Shown: piece by piece, positions 1-6,717 of the stretch
Numbering within the stretch: the stretch's first letter is position 1
Layout of the letters: every line of letters begins with the position of its first letter
Source of the DNA: Gemmatimonas phototrophica
Lineage (GTDB): Bacteria > Gemmatimonadota > Gemmatimonadetes > Gemmatimonadales > Gemmatimonadaceae
Reading direction: 5' to 3'
Length of the DNA: 9,646 bases
Assembly: GCA_945870175.1 (NCBI GenBank)
Contig: CAMBRJ010000069.1
Location: forward strand, 1 to 9,646
Position numbers and translations under genes: made by a program
Notes under the pieces: model-generated
Told to the model about the DNA's origin: nothing
Seen by the model: the letters and a program-made list of their open reading frames with translations, nothing else
Database searches by the model: none

Positions 1-1134
1 GGCGAGCCCCATGGAGAGCGAGCGGACGGCGAGGAGCGGGGCGGCCAGTCCACCGAGTTGGGCCATGGCATTCTGCGAGCGATACGTGTCGTACAGCGCG
101 CCGAAGTGTTTGTCGTACACCTGATTGCCGTATTCCTCCGATGCTTGCATGGCAATGGCATCGAAGTTCACCGGGAGTGCGTCGAGACTGATGGCGCGGT
201 ACTCCTGCAGCGCTTTCGCTTCGACTGCCTTCCGTCGAACATCTTCCGGATTGTGGCCGTCCAACCCTTTGCTGGCATCGGCAGCCACGTTCGCCGCGAA
301 CTGAAATGACGAGGGCGTGGGATACAGGCGTCGGGCCGCGTCGGTCACGGCGCGCGGCGCGATGAGGGAGTTCGCCGTCCAGAAGGCCAGCAGCACCAGC
401 AGCGCCGCCCGCAGTGAGGGAACGCGGGCGGAGACGGCAAGCGAGACCGCGAGGATCACGGCGAAGTACGTGAGATACACGGCGACCATCGCGGCGAATC
501 GCAGGAGGTCATCGCCCCGCGTGCCGAATCCGGCGCCGATCGCCAACGTGGTCACGCCAAGGATCGTCGCGGGCACCAGCACGACGGCGAGCGCACCAGC
601 GGTGCCGAGCGCCTTGCCCAAGAGCAGCGACCGCGCCGACACGCCGAGCGCCGCGATTTGACGGAGCGTGCCGCTCTCGCGTTCGCCGGCCACGGCGGGG
701 AACGCCAGCATGATGATGAGCAGGGGCACGAGCAGTTGAAGCACGGCGGCGGCCGACCACTCGCCGAAGCGCGCGACCGCCGCGTTATCCATCGCGGGGC
801 GTCTGGTGAACTCATTCTGCTTGTGCGCCTCCAGCAGCGTGGTCACGCCCGTGTACTGATCCACCCCTTGATCCACGAAGGCCAAGGGCATCTTCGGCTT
901 GAAGACCCAGAGTCCGTAGTGCGCCGCCGAGTGTGGGTTCTTCGCGCCCTGGTTGGTCCAGAATCCGCGCATTTCCTCTTGTGCAGCACGGTGCTCCTGC
1001 GCGATGACTCGGGCGTTCGTCACGCCAGTCACGGTGGCGAGACTGAGCAGTCCCAGCAGAATGGCGGCCGCCCACCGAAAGCGACCGTCGCGAAACATCT
1101 CCGTCATCTCCTTGTGCGCGATACGGACGATCAT
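1..1134 (-). CDS. ABC-2 type permease, DUF3526-like (C-terminus off the window)
   Basis: This is the membrane subunit of an ABC transporter, probably working with the ATPase just upstream. The frame is open from the ATG at 1134 to the left edge, giving 378 residues with no stop, so the C-terminus is missing. The protein starts MIVRIAHKEMTEMFRDGRF. It has a first membrane segment at about 21-39, then a long hydrophilic, probably periplasmic loop, then four hydrophobic segments in the middle. After the second segment comes the ER-S-GTL motif (GERESGTLRQI) usual in NosY-like ABC-2 permeases. The tail, with GHNPED and later LPVNFDAIAMQASEEYGNQV, resembles the DUF3526 family as I remember it. The start lies 12 bases after the ATPase stop, so the two are almost certainly one transcript. 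The substrate cannot be read from the sequence. The operator-like box upstream suggests a link to metal limitation. Confidence 0.85.
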   Translation of the reverse strand, partial: MIVRIAHKEMTEMFRDGRFRWAAAILLGLLSLATVTGVTNARVIAQEHRAAQEEMRGFWTNQGAKNPHSAAHYGLWVFKPKMPLAFVDQGVDQYTGVTTLLEAHKQNEFTRRPAMDNAAVARFGEWSAAAVLQLLVPLLIIMLAFPAVAGERESGTLRQIAALGVSARSLLLGKALGTAGALAVVLVPATILGVTTLAIGAGFGTRGDDLLRFAAMVAVYLTYFAVILAVSLAVSARVPSLRAALLVLLAFWTANSLIAPRAVTDAARRLYPTPSSFQFAANVAADASKGLDGHNPEDVRRKAVEAKALQEYRAISLDALPVNFDAIAMQASEEYGNQVYDKHFGALYDTYRSQNAMAQLGGLAAPLLAVRSLSMGLA

Positions 1135-1146
1135 GGCCGCGTCTCC

Positions 1147-1866
1147 TCAGTCCTTCATGTGATCGAGATAGATGCGCTCGAGGTCGGCGTGTCCGATTTC
1201 GGCGGTGTTCATCTGTGCCACCATGTGCCCGTGCTTCATGATCCCCACGCGCGTGCCGGACTCCTTGGCACGAAACAGATCGTGCGTGGCCATGAGCACC
1301 GCGGCGCCGCGTTCGCGCAGGCGAGCGATCAGTTCGGAGAACTCATTGGCGGCTTTGGGGTCGAGACCCGACGTCGGCTCGTCGAGCAGGAGCACGTCGG
1401 CGCCTTTCGCGATCGCGATCGCAATGCCCACCTTCTGTCGCATGCCCTTGGAGAAGCCGCCGACGCGTTGATCGGCCTGCTCGGTGCGCAATCCCGCTTC
1501 GGTCAGGAATCCGAGCAACTGCTCCCGCTGAAACGGCTCGTTGGTGGCGAGCGCCGCGAAGTACTCGAGGTTCTCGATCGCCGTCAGATTCTTGTACAGC
1601 ATGACCGTCTCGGGGATGTAGGCGAGATGGCGCTTGCTGCCGATCGGATCTGCCGTCACATCGATGCCGCACACGAGGGCGGTGCCATCGGTGGGGGCGA
1701 TGAAATTGAGGAACAGATTGATCGTGGTGGTCTTCCCCGCGCCGTTGGCGCCGAGCAGACAGAACACGTCGCCGGCCTGAATCGTGAGATCGAGGGGGTG
1801 GAGCGCTGTGACCTCGCCGTAGCGTTTGGTCAGGGCGCGGGCCTGCAGGCGCGGCGTGGGGAGCAT
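1147..1866 (-). CDS. ABC transporter ATP-binding protein (CcmA/NosF-like)
   Basis: This is the cytoplasmic ATPase (239 aa) that would energise the DUF3526-type permease downstream. Walker A is GANGAGKTT at 39-47. The Q-loop position has Glu (YIPE, 83-86), as is common in the ABC-2 exporter group. The signature is FSKGM at 138-142, a usual variant of LSGGQ in this group. Walker B is LLLDEP at 159-164, the D-loop is SGLD and the H-loop histidine is H195, so it should be catalytically competent. Length is normal for the family. The ATG at 1866 has no clear Shine-Dalgarno sequence. A promoter and operator-like dyad lie 48-63 bases upstream. The ATPase is certain. Its cargo is not, and a role in zinc or metallophore handling is inferred only from position and the shared box. 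Confidence 0.95.
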   Translation of the reverse strand: MLPTPRLQARALTKRYGEVTALHPLDLTIQAGDVFCLLGANGAGKTTTINLFLNFIAPTDGTALVCGIDVTADPIGSKRHLAYIPETVMLYKNLTAIENLEYFAALATNEPFQREQLLGFLTEAGLRTEQADQRVGGFSKGMRQKVGIAIAIAKGADVLLLDEPTSGLDPKAANEFSELIARLRERGAAVLMATHDLFRAKESGTRVGIMKHGHMVAQMNTAEIGHADLERIYLDHMKD

Positions 1867-1888
1867 CGAGGCGGGGCTGGAGACGGGT

Positions 1889-1901
1889 GACCCACAGGGT
1901 C
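1889..1901. repeat. Short inverted repeat in the ABC operon leader
   Basis: A perfect 5-bp dyad, GACCC-aca-GGGTC, lies between the predicted transcription start and the ATPase start codon. It could form a small hairpin in the 5' untranslated region, but it is short enough to be chance. Confidence 0.3.
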
Positions 1902-1913
1902 TCTTAACGATAG

Positions 1914-1929
1914 TGCGAATGTACTATCA
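1914..1929. promoter_or_regulatory. Candidate Zur/Fur-family operator A
   Basis: The 16-mer TGCGAATGTACTATCA matches the perfect palindrome at 6951-6966 at 13 of 16 positions. It covers the predicted -10 element of the ABC operon (1918-1923). It also lies inside a wider dyad at 1904-1933, with outer arms TTA/TAA, inner arms GATAGT/ACTATC and 8 bases between the inner arms. Placement over the -10 fits repression. Assignment to Zur is inferred from the zinc-related genes sharing the box, and a different dimeric regulator reading the wider dyad is possible. Confidence 0.5.
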
Positions 1930-1946
1930 CTAAGCGACTTTGTCGA
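1918..1946 (-). promoter_or_regulatory. Predicted sigma-70 promoter of the ABC operon
   Basis: Read on the minus strand, TCGACA (1946-1941, 5 of 6 to TTGACA) is followed after 17 bases by TACATT (1923-1918, 4 of 6 to TATAAT). Transcription would begin near 1911, leaving a leader of about 45 bases before the ATG at 1866. The -10 lies inside operator A. Confidence 0.45.
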
Positions 1947-1955
1947 TTGACCCGC

Positions 1956-1991
1956 GGCCCTGCCGGGGGCCTCGCTCGTCGAGACTCGACG
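1956..1991 (-). terminator. Two GC-rich hairpins after the COG0523 gene (weak terminator candidate)
   Basis: Two inverted repeats follow the stop codon of the minus-strand GTPase at 2019. One is CGTCGAG-a-CTCGACG at 1977-1991 (7-bp arms). The other is GGCCC-6-GGGCC at 1956-1971. Neither is followed by a T-run on the minus strand, so this is not a canonical Rho-independent terminator. They could still pause or protect the transcript end. Confidence 0.3.
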
Positions 1992-1992
1992 T

Positions 1993-2016
1993 CGCCGCAC
2001 GGACCGCCGCACGGAC
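1993..2016. repeat. 12-bp exact tandem duplication
   Basis: CGCCGCACGGAC occurs twice in direct succession immediately after (on the minus strand) the stop codon of the GTPase gene. It is probably a replication-slippage duplication in GC-rich DNA, and no function is evident. Confidence 0.6.
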
Positions 2017-2018
2017 CG

Positions 2019-3053
2019 CTACGCGCCCAGCCCCGCGATCCGCGATTCGAGTTCGCCCAGGTCCATCCCGACGCCAATGAACAGCGCGGTCGGCTCGGCA
2101 TCGGCGTGCGGTGAGGATTCGTCGAGTTGCACCTTCTTCCGCCCGGGCACCCGATTCCACACGAACATGTCCGCCGGCTGATCGGCGAAGCGCACGAGTC
2201 CTTTGGCGCGCACGACCGCCACCGGCAGTGCCTGCACGAAGGCCAGGAAGCGCGCCCGCTCGACCAACCGGGGAAGCGGCAAGGCCACGCTGCCAAAGGG
2301 GTGGGTGTGTCCATGCGCATGCCGATGCGCGGTGGCGGTGCCCTGCGTGGTCCGCCGGTCCACCTCGCGCACCGACTCGGCCAGCGCCTGCAGCGTGTCG
2401 GCGAATTCCACTGGCGTGGTGAAAGCGGCGCGGGCGTTCACCGAGGCCACCCCCTGCTCCACGGCGCGGCGTCGATCGGCCGACAACCGGTCGGTCCAAT
2501 TGAGATGCACGTGTGTGGCCGTGGTGGTTTGCGCCGCTTCGAGCCCGTTGTTCCACCACCGCTTCTGCCAGCGCGCGGCATCAATCACCGTGAGCTGCAA
2601 CGGCAGCGTGAACTGCGTGAGCGTGCTGTCGGTGGTGAGATAGCCAAGCAGTTCGTCGGTTTCGGTGGCACCGTTGGCCTCGATCAGCATGACGCTGCCG
2701 GGGTCATGCGGCACCGCCTGCAGGGTATCGAGCAGCTCGCGCAGCGAACCGCAGCAGATACACTCGCCGTTGAGCGGCGTGACCAGCGCATCGAGCTCCC
2801 CGAGGCGGGCGGCATCAATCTTGGCGTTCTCGAAGTCGTTGAGCACGATGCGCACGCGCAGCCCGCGCTCGAGCAGCAGCGGAATGAGCGTCGTGAGAAA
2901 ACGCGTCTTGCCGGCACCGAGAAAACCCGCCATCAGGAGCAGAGGAATCACGGGCGAGACCTGAGTGCGGTGAAACAGCGTGGGGTTCGGGGGCACCGTC
3001 CTGGGCGGCGCGAACCAGCGGAGGCGGGCATCCTTCAAGCCTAGCGAGGTCAC
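2019..3053 (-). CDS. Divergent COG0523/CobW-family GTPase with His-rich loop and NWTD motif
   Basis: This is a G3E-family P-loop NTPase of the COG0523 metallochaperone group (344 aa from the GTG at 3053). Walker A is GFLGAGKT at 43-50, without the usual second Thr. The metal-binding CICC is at 98-101 (ECICC). The Walker B-region motif is EANG at 125-128, where the family usually has ESxG. The guanine-specificity motif is NWTD at 185-188 instead of NKxD. A histidine cluster HRHAHGHTH (243-251) lies before a CobW_C-like C-terminal domain with RAKGLVRF. Such proteins are thought to deliver or safeguard zinc under scarcity. The first 34 residues are Pro/Arg-rich and unlike the family. GTG at 2951, beginning VIPLLLMAGFLGAGKT, is a plausible alternative start, and neither start has a strong ribosome site. 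The gene is divergent from the MerC gene, with operator B between them. Confidence 0.9.
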   Translation of the reverse strand: MTSLGLKDARLRWFAPPRTVPPNPTLFHRTQVSPVIPLLLMAGFLGAGKTRFLTTLIPLLLERGLRVRIVLNDFENAKIDAARLGELDALVTPLNGECICCGSLRELLDTLQAVPHDPGSVMLIEANGATETDELLGYLTTDSTLTQFTLPLQLTVIDAARWQKRWWNNGLEAAQTTTATHVHLNWTDRLSADRRRAVEQGVASVNARAAFTTPVEFADTLQALAESVREVDRRTTQGTATAHRHAHGHTHPFGSVALPLPRLVERARFLAFVQALPVAVVRAKGLVRFADQPADMFVWNRVPGRKKVQLDESSPHADAEPTALFIGVGMDLGELESRIAGLGA

Positions 3054-3082
3054 AGTGACTCTGCGGTCCCGCGACGTGCCGA

Positions 3083-3110
3083 TTGATCAAAAATGAGTGT
3101 GCATTATCAT
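3083..3110 (+). promoter_or_regulatory. Predicted promoter of the MerC gene, probably leaderless
   Basis: TTGATC (3083-3088) is followed after 16 bases by TATCAT (3105-3110). Transcription would start at about 3117, which is the A of the proposed ATG. The plus-strand promoter at 6937-6964 has the same geometry: a 16-base spacer, and 12 bases from the start of the -10 to the ATG. That supports reading both as leaderless messages. Confidence 0.55.
3094..3109. promoter_or_regulatory. Candidate Zur/Fur-family operator B
   Basis: TGAGTGTGCATTATCA matches the perfect palindrome at 6951-6966 at 12 of 16 positions. It overlaps the -10 of the MerC promoter and lies 41-56 bases upstream of the divergent GTPase start, so one site could control both genes. 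The surrounding bases contain ATTATC three times (3103-3108, 3109-3114, 3122-3127). Two of these are adjacent and give GATAATGATAAT on the minus strand, which resembles the hexamer array of a classical Fur box. Confidence 0.55.
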
Positions 3111-3116
3111 TATCAT

Positions 3117-3599
3117 ATGACATTATCGACGCCACCAGGCGATAGACCGATGCGGCCGTCAAGACAACGGGTCGTCCGCTCCAGCGCCGACTGGCTCGAC
3201 GCCACCGGCATCACGGTGTCGGTGGCGTGCGCCGTCCATTGCGCGGCGGAGTCTCTCGTGCTGACGACGCTCGCCAGTCTGGGCATGACGCGTGCGATGC
3301 CGGACTGGCTTGAATGGGCATTCCTGCTGACGTCACTCATCATCGGTTCGATTGCCCTGCGTCGCGGCTTCCTGTCGCATCGCCAGCCCTATCCACTGCG
3401 CCTGTTCGGCATGGGGATCGGGACGTTGCTGCTCGCCCGCGTGACGGATGTCACGTCTCCTTGGGAGATCGTCCTGGTCGTCCTCGGCGCGACCTCCCTC
3501 ATTGCCGCGCATGCCCTGAACTGGCGCCATGGACGCAGCTGCCCGCAGTGCGCGAGCACACCGGCGGACGTCAGCCCTGCGTCATGCGGAGTTCGCTGA
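3117..3599 (+). CDS. MerC-domain membrane protein
   Basis: This is a small integral membrane protein of 160 aa. It has a MerC-like pattern: an N-terminal D-x-x-G followed by a membrane segment carrying C38-A-V-H41-C42, then three further hydrophobic stretches ending near 134. The tail has a second cysteine pair, C142-P-Q-C145, and C157. Classical MerC moves Hg(II) across the inner membrane, but no merA, merT, merP or merR is present. Its promoter shares operator B with a COG0523 GTPase, so zinc or another thiophilic metal is the likelier cargo. An ATG at 3093 is in frame and would add MSVHYHYH. I prefer 3117 because the upstream codons coincide with the operator and promoter. The last 29 bases overlap the convergent transporter gene. 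Confidence 0.8.
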   Translation: MTLSTPPGDRPMRPSRQRVVRSSADWLDATGITVSVACAVHCAAESLVLTTLASLGMTRAMPDWLEWAFLLTSLIIGSIALRRGFLSHRQPYPLRLFGMGIGTLLLARVTDVTSPWEIVLVVLGATSLIAAHALNWRHGRSCPQCASTPADVSPASCGVR

Positions 3600-5409
3600 G
3601 AAAGCCACGAGCGCCGCGTCGCAGTACGGACGCGGCGTAGAGTGCGGCGAGCGCGAGGACGGAGAACAGCTCCAGCGTGGTCGTCTGCTCGAGCGAGGCG
3701 CGGGACATCACCGGCATCGACGACGCCGGCAGCAGCGCATTGACCACCAGTCCGACGGCGACGGCTGCAATGACCATCACCACGGCGAAGCTGTTCGCGA
3801 AGCGCGCCCCGTGCAAGCGCGACAGGATGCCGATCGTGGCCATGTTCGTGGCAGGACCCGTGATCAGCAACGCGAGTCCGGCCCCCGGAGATACGCCGGC
3901 CGCCACCAATACCCCCACGAGTGGCGTGGAGGCCGAGGCACAGACGTACAGTGGCAACCCGATGGCAGCGAAGAGCAGCACGTCCAGGCCAGCGGGCAAG
4001 CGCGTCATCCATGAGCCTTCGAGCAGCGGGCCGAGCAGCGCCGCCACGATCAGCCCGACCAGGATCCACGGCGCCGTGTGGTCGACCATCTCGGCGAAGC
4101 CAGTGCGCATGGCGGTCTGCAGCTTCTGGCGCAGCGTGGGTACACTCCCCGACTCTGCCAGCGGAAGGGCTCGCGGCGTCGGGCGAGCCGGTGCCAGCCG
4201 CGCCATCACCAGCGCCACAGCAATCGCGACAAGCGCGGCGGCCCCGACGCGCACGGCCGTGAACGGCCCCCCGAGCAGCGGAACCGACAGCAACACCGCG
4301 TCGATACCGAGTTCCGGCGTAGCAATGAGAAACGCCACCGCTGCCGATGTCGACACCCCGCGCTTCACGAGACTTTCGTACAACGGCACCACGCCGCAGG
4401 AGCAGATCGGCAGCGGCAAGCCGAGCGCCATGCCCGATACACTTTGGCGCAGCCGGGATCCCCGATTGAGCCACTCCAGCTTACCCGGCGCCACGAATCC
4501 GTGGACCAGTCCGGCCATCAGGTACGCAAGGAGCAGGGCTGGGGCGCTTTCGAGCGCCATGCCCTGAAAGCTCATCCACACCGCGAACAGCGCCGTGTCA
4601 CCGGGCCCGCCGCGACTCACATGCAACACGATGAGCAGCAACACGCCAAGCAGCGCGCCCAACCCGTTCGGCAGCCGCGTTTCCGGGCTCAGCCGAATGT
4701 CATCATGGTCGTCGTCCACCGCGTGGTCGTGCGCGTGGCTGTGATCGTGGCCGTGTGCATGGCCGTGGCCGTGATCGTGTGCGTGGCCGTGTGCGTGATC
4801 GTGATCGTGTGCGTGCGCATGCGCGGGATGCGCGATCACATGCAGCAACGATCCACCCACCACGGCCTCGAACCAGACGCCGGCCCGTTCGGGAAGCACG
4901 GCGAAGATGGTCGGCTCGGCGAAGTAGCCGGTCACCGTGGCGACCGCCATCAGCAACAGGACCGCCCACGTCACGGCGCGGGGGCGATCACTGAGCACCC
5001 ACGAGACCATCAGACTGACCGGCAGTTGGTGCAGCACCACGCCGTACCCCATCAGACTTGAGGCATTCGTGGCCGACTGCGCCAACGCGCTGCCATCGAG
5101 CGCGGAGTGGATCGCGACGCCAATCAGCGCCAGCAGGAGCACCGCCGTATGCGTCTGCTGGACACCGAAGCGGAACAGCCGCTCGGCCAGCGTGGGCAGC
5201 GAGAATCCGGCGAGCATGAACAGTCCTGCCCACCAATCCCGGTGTACCAGCGCGTGCGGAACGACATCGAGCAGGACGAGTCCGCCGATGGTGATCAGCA
5301 CGAAGCCATCGATGAAGGCCAGCATCTGCGGGCGCGCCTTCGCCGAGCGGGCAACCAGCGGTCCGGATCCGAGACCCGCCATGCTGGCGAACAGCAAGGC
5401 ATGGCTCAA
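3571..5409 (-). CDS. Fusion transporter: ZIP-like half, His-rich linker, DUF318/ArsP_1-like permease half
   Basis: This is a 612-aa inner-membrane protein with two transporter-like parts. Residues 1-193 resemble a ZIP metal transporter: several membrane segments, HSALDG (101-106) matching the HxxxDG helix-4 type motif, and HQLP (127-130) matching the helix-5 HExP type. Residues 194-235 hold 19 histidines, one at nearly every second position between 197 and 229. Residues 245-612 resemble DUF318 permeases (PF03773, YraQ/ArsP-like), with two inverted-topology halves marked by LPICSCGVVPLYE (333-345) and GLPLYVCASASTP (484-496), plus the TP at 364-365. The operon context argues for zinc capture or transport. 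The start is uncertain: TTG at 5409 gives MSHALLFASMAGLG, ATG at 5382 would remove nine residues, and neither has a clear ribosome site. It is third in the rpmG operon, 96 bases after the GTPase. Confidence 0.9.
   Translation of the reverse strand: MSHALLFASMAGLGSGPLVARSAKARPQMLAFIDGFVLITIGGLVLLDVVPHALVHRDWWAGLFMLAGFSLPTLAERLFRFGVQQTHTAVLLLALIGVAIHSALDGSALAQSATNASSLMGYGVVLHQLPVSLMVSWVLSDRPRAVTWAVLLLMAVATVTGYFAEPTIFAVLPERAGVWFEAVVGGSLLHVIAHPAHAHAHDHDHAHGHAHDHGHGHAHGHDHSHAHDHAVDDDHDDIRLSPETRLPNGLGALLGVLLLIVLHVSRGGPGDTALFAVWMSFQGMALESAPALLLAYLMAGLVHGFVAPGKLEWLNRGSRLRQSVSGMALGLPLPICSCGVVPLYESLVKRGVSTSAAVAFLIATPELGIDAVLLSVPLLGGPFTAVRVGAAALVAIAVALVMARLAPARPTPRALPLAESGSVPTLRQKLQTAMRTGFAEMVDHTAPWILVGLIVAALLGPLLEGSWMTRLPAGLDVLLFAAIGLPLYVCASASTPLVGVLVAAGVSPGAGLALLITGPATNMATIGILSRLHGARFANSFAVVMVIAAVAVGLVVNALLPASSMPVMSRASLEQTTTLELFSVLALAALYAASVLRRGARGFLSELRMTQG
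4705..4830 (-). repeat. Histidine-repeat coding segment
   Basis: This low-complexity stretch of imperfect 6-base units reads mainly CAC/CAT alternating with GCC, GAT or GGC on the minus strand. It encodes residues 194-235 of the fusion transporter, 19 of them His. It is a metal-binding linker type of sequence and may vary in length between strains by slippage. Confidence 0.9.
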
Positions 5410-5505
5410 AACGACGACGCCGTGCGGCCGTTGGTGTCGAGGAACGACCGGGAATACGACATGCCTGTAAGATAGGCCAACGCGCCTTCTACTGAGAAGT
5501 AGCTA
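5410..5505. other. 96-bp gap between GTPase and fusion-transporter genes
   Basis: This gap may hold a secondary promoter for the transporter. On the minus strand TTGGCC is followed after 18 bases by TATTCC. A small inverted repeat CTTCT-4-AGAAG lies near the GTPase stop. A degenerate copy of the operator (10 of 16, 5493-5508) overlaps that stop codon. None of these is strong, and read-through from rpmG is equally possible. Confidence 0.3.
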
Positions 5506-6717
5506 TCAGATCGACCCGACGTCGGACTCGGATGCGCAGGACTCGTCCACGTCCTCATCCTCCCCGTCGAGCAGCTGCCACTCGGGAAAGGGATCCGGGT
5601 AGCTCGTCCACGCCTCCTCCCCCTGCGCCATCTCCTCGTCCGTCAGCAGACAGGCGTCGAGTGCCGCCGTCAGTGACGGGATATCGAGCCCCTGTCCGAT
5701 GATCGCCAGCTCCTGACGCTGGTCGGCGAGCTCGACATCCCAGTACCCGGCGGGCTGCACTTCGAGCAACTGTCCGGCCTGCGACCACGTGGCCATGAGT
5801 TCCGGCCGCGACGCGATCCAGAAAAACCCTTTCGCACGGAGAATGCCCGGCAGACCGGCGTCGTAGCGCGTCCAGAGACGCAGCGGATGAAAGGGGCGCT
5901 GCGCGCGGTACACGAAACTGCCGATGCCATACTCCTCGGTCTCAGGGATGTGGACGCCGGCGAGTTCCTTCTGCCAGCCCGGTGCGGCCTCCGCTTTCTC
6001 AAAGTCGAATCGCCCGGTTCCCAGCAACGTCGAGAGCGGCACGATGCCGCGGGTCGACTCCACCAGGTGGGCATCGGGATTGAGGTGATGCAGTAGCGCC
6101 CGCAGCGTGCCGCGGGCGTCGTCGCTGACGAGATCGATTTTGTTGAGCACGATGACGTCGGCGAATTCGACCTGCTCGATCAGCAGATCGGGAATCGTGC
6201 GCTCGTCATCGTCGCCCAGCGACAGCTGCCGCGTGCGCAGATCGTCGAGTGAGCCAAGGTCCGCCAGAAATCGATGCGCGTCGACGACGGTCACCATCGT
6301 ATCCAGCCGCGCCACGTGCGAGAGCGACACCCCGTCGTCCGTCTCGAAGGTGAACGTGGCCGCCACCGGGAGCGGCTCGCCGATACCCGTCGACTCGATG
6401 AGCAGATAGTCGAAGCGTCCCTCGCCGGCGAGGCGCGCGACTTCGATGAGCAGATCGTCGCGCAGCGTGCAGCAGATGCAGCCGTTGGTCATCTCGACCA
6501 GCGACTCCTCCGTGCGCGAGAGTGCGGCGGCACCGCCGCGAACCAGTTGGGCGTCGATGTTGACCTCGCTCATGTCATTGACGATCACGGCAACGCGGAG
6601 CCCTTCCCGATTCGCGAGCAGGTGATTGAGGAGCGTGGTTTTCCCGGCGCCGAGGAAGCCCGAGAGCACGGTGACGGGAAGACGGCGATCGGCCGCGACT
6701 TGCGCGGTGGCGCTCAC
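5506..6717 (-). CDS. zigA: ZigA-type COG0523 zinc-metallochaperone GTPase
   Basis: This is a 403-aa G3E GTPase with every canonical element: Walker A GFLGAGKTT (20-28), NDMSEVNID (47-55), the metal-binding NGCICC (78-83), Walker B-region ESTGIGEP (108-115) and guanine motif NKID (192-195). A CobW_C-type domain follows, with PETEEYGIGSFVYRA and RAKGFFW, then an acidic tail rich in D and E. The sequence closely follows the ZigA/YeiR-like subgroup, members of which are Zur-controlled and deliver zinc to client enzymes during starvation. The symbol is given by family resemblance only. The GTG start at 6717 overlaps the rpmG stop as GTGA, so translation is probably coupled to L33 synthesis. Confidence 0.93.
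   Translation of the reverse strand: MSATAQVAADRRLPVTVLSGFLGAGKTTLLNHLLANREGLRVAVIVNDMSEVNIDAQLVRGGAAALSRTEESLVEMTNGCICCTLRDDLLIEVARLAGEGRFDYLLIESTGIGEPLPVAATFTFETDDGVSLSHVARLDTMVTVVDAHRFLADLGSLDDLRTRQLSLGDDDERTIPDLLIEQVEFADVIVLNKIDLVSDDARGTLRALLHHLNPDAHLVESTRGIVPLSTLLGTGRFDFEKAEAAPGWQKELAGVHIPETEEYGIGSFVYRAQRPFHPLRLWTRYDAGLPGILRAKGFFWIASRPELMATWSQAGQLLEVQPAGYWDVELADQRQELAIIGQGLDIPSLTAALDACLLTDEEMAQGEEAWTSYPDPFPEWQLLDGEDEDVDESCASESDVGSI

Noticed and set aside
658..1890. Plus-strand open frame of 410 codons
   Set aside because: It is antisense to the clear ABC ATPase and permease. Its composition (Arg, His, Gly, Gln) is the shadow expected from GC-rich codon bias, and it shows no domain.
2127..3044. 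Plus-strand open frame of 305 codons
   Set aside because: It lies opposite the COG0523 GTPase, whose P-loop and CICC motifs identify the true strand.
3094..3127. Iron Fur box controlling iron genes
   Set aside because: The ATTATC repeats do resemble a Fur box, but the nearby genes point to zinc and none is an iron uptake gene. Iron control is not excluded.
3117..3599. Mercury-resistance operon
   Set aside because: Only a MerC domain is present; no reductase, MerT, MerP or MerR is found in the window.
3389..4474. Minus-strand open frame of 361 codons
   Set aside because: It is a different frame of the fusion transporter and MerC region, Arg/Gly/Ala-rich with no recognisable motif.
4705..4830. 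CRISPR-like or intergenic satellite repeat
   Set aside because: The units are about 6 bases, imperfect, without spacers, and in frame with a long membrane-protein gene.
4078..5061. Plus-strand open frame of 327 codons, including a Val-rich stretch
   Set aside because: It is the antisense reading of the fusion transporter; the Val-rich part is the complement of the His repeat.
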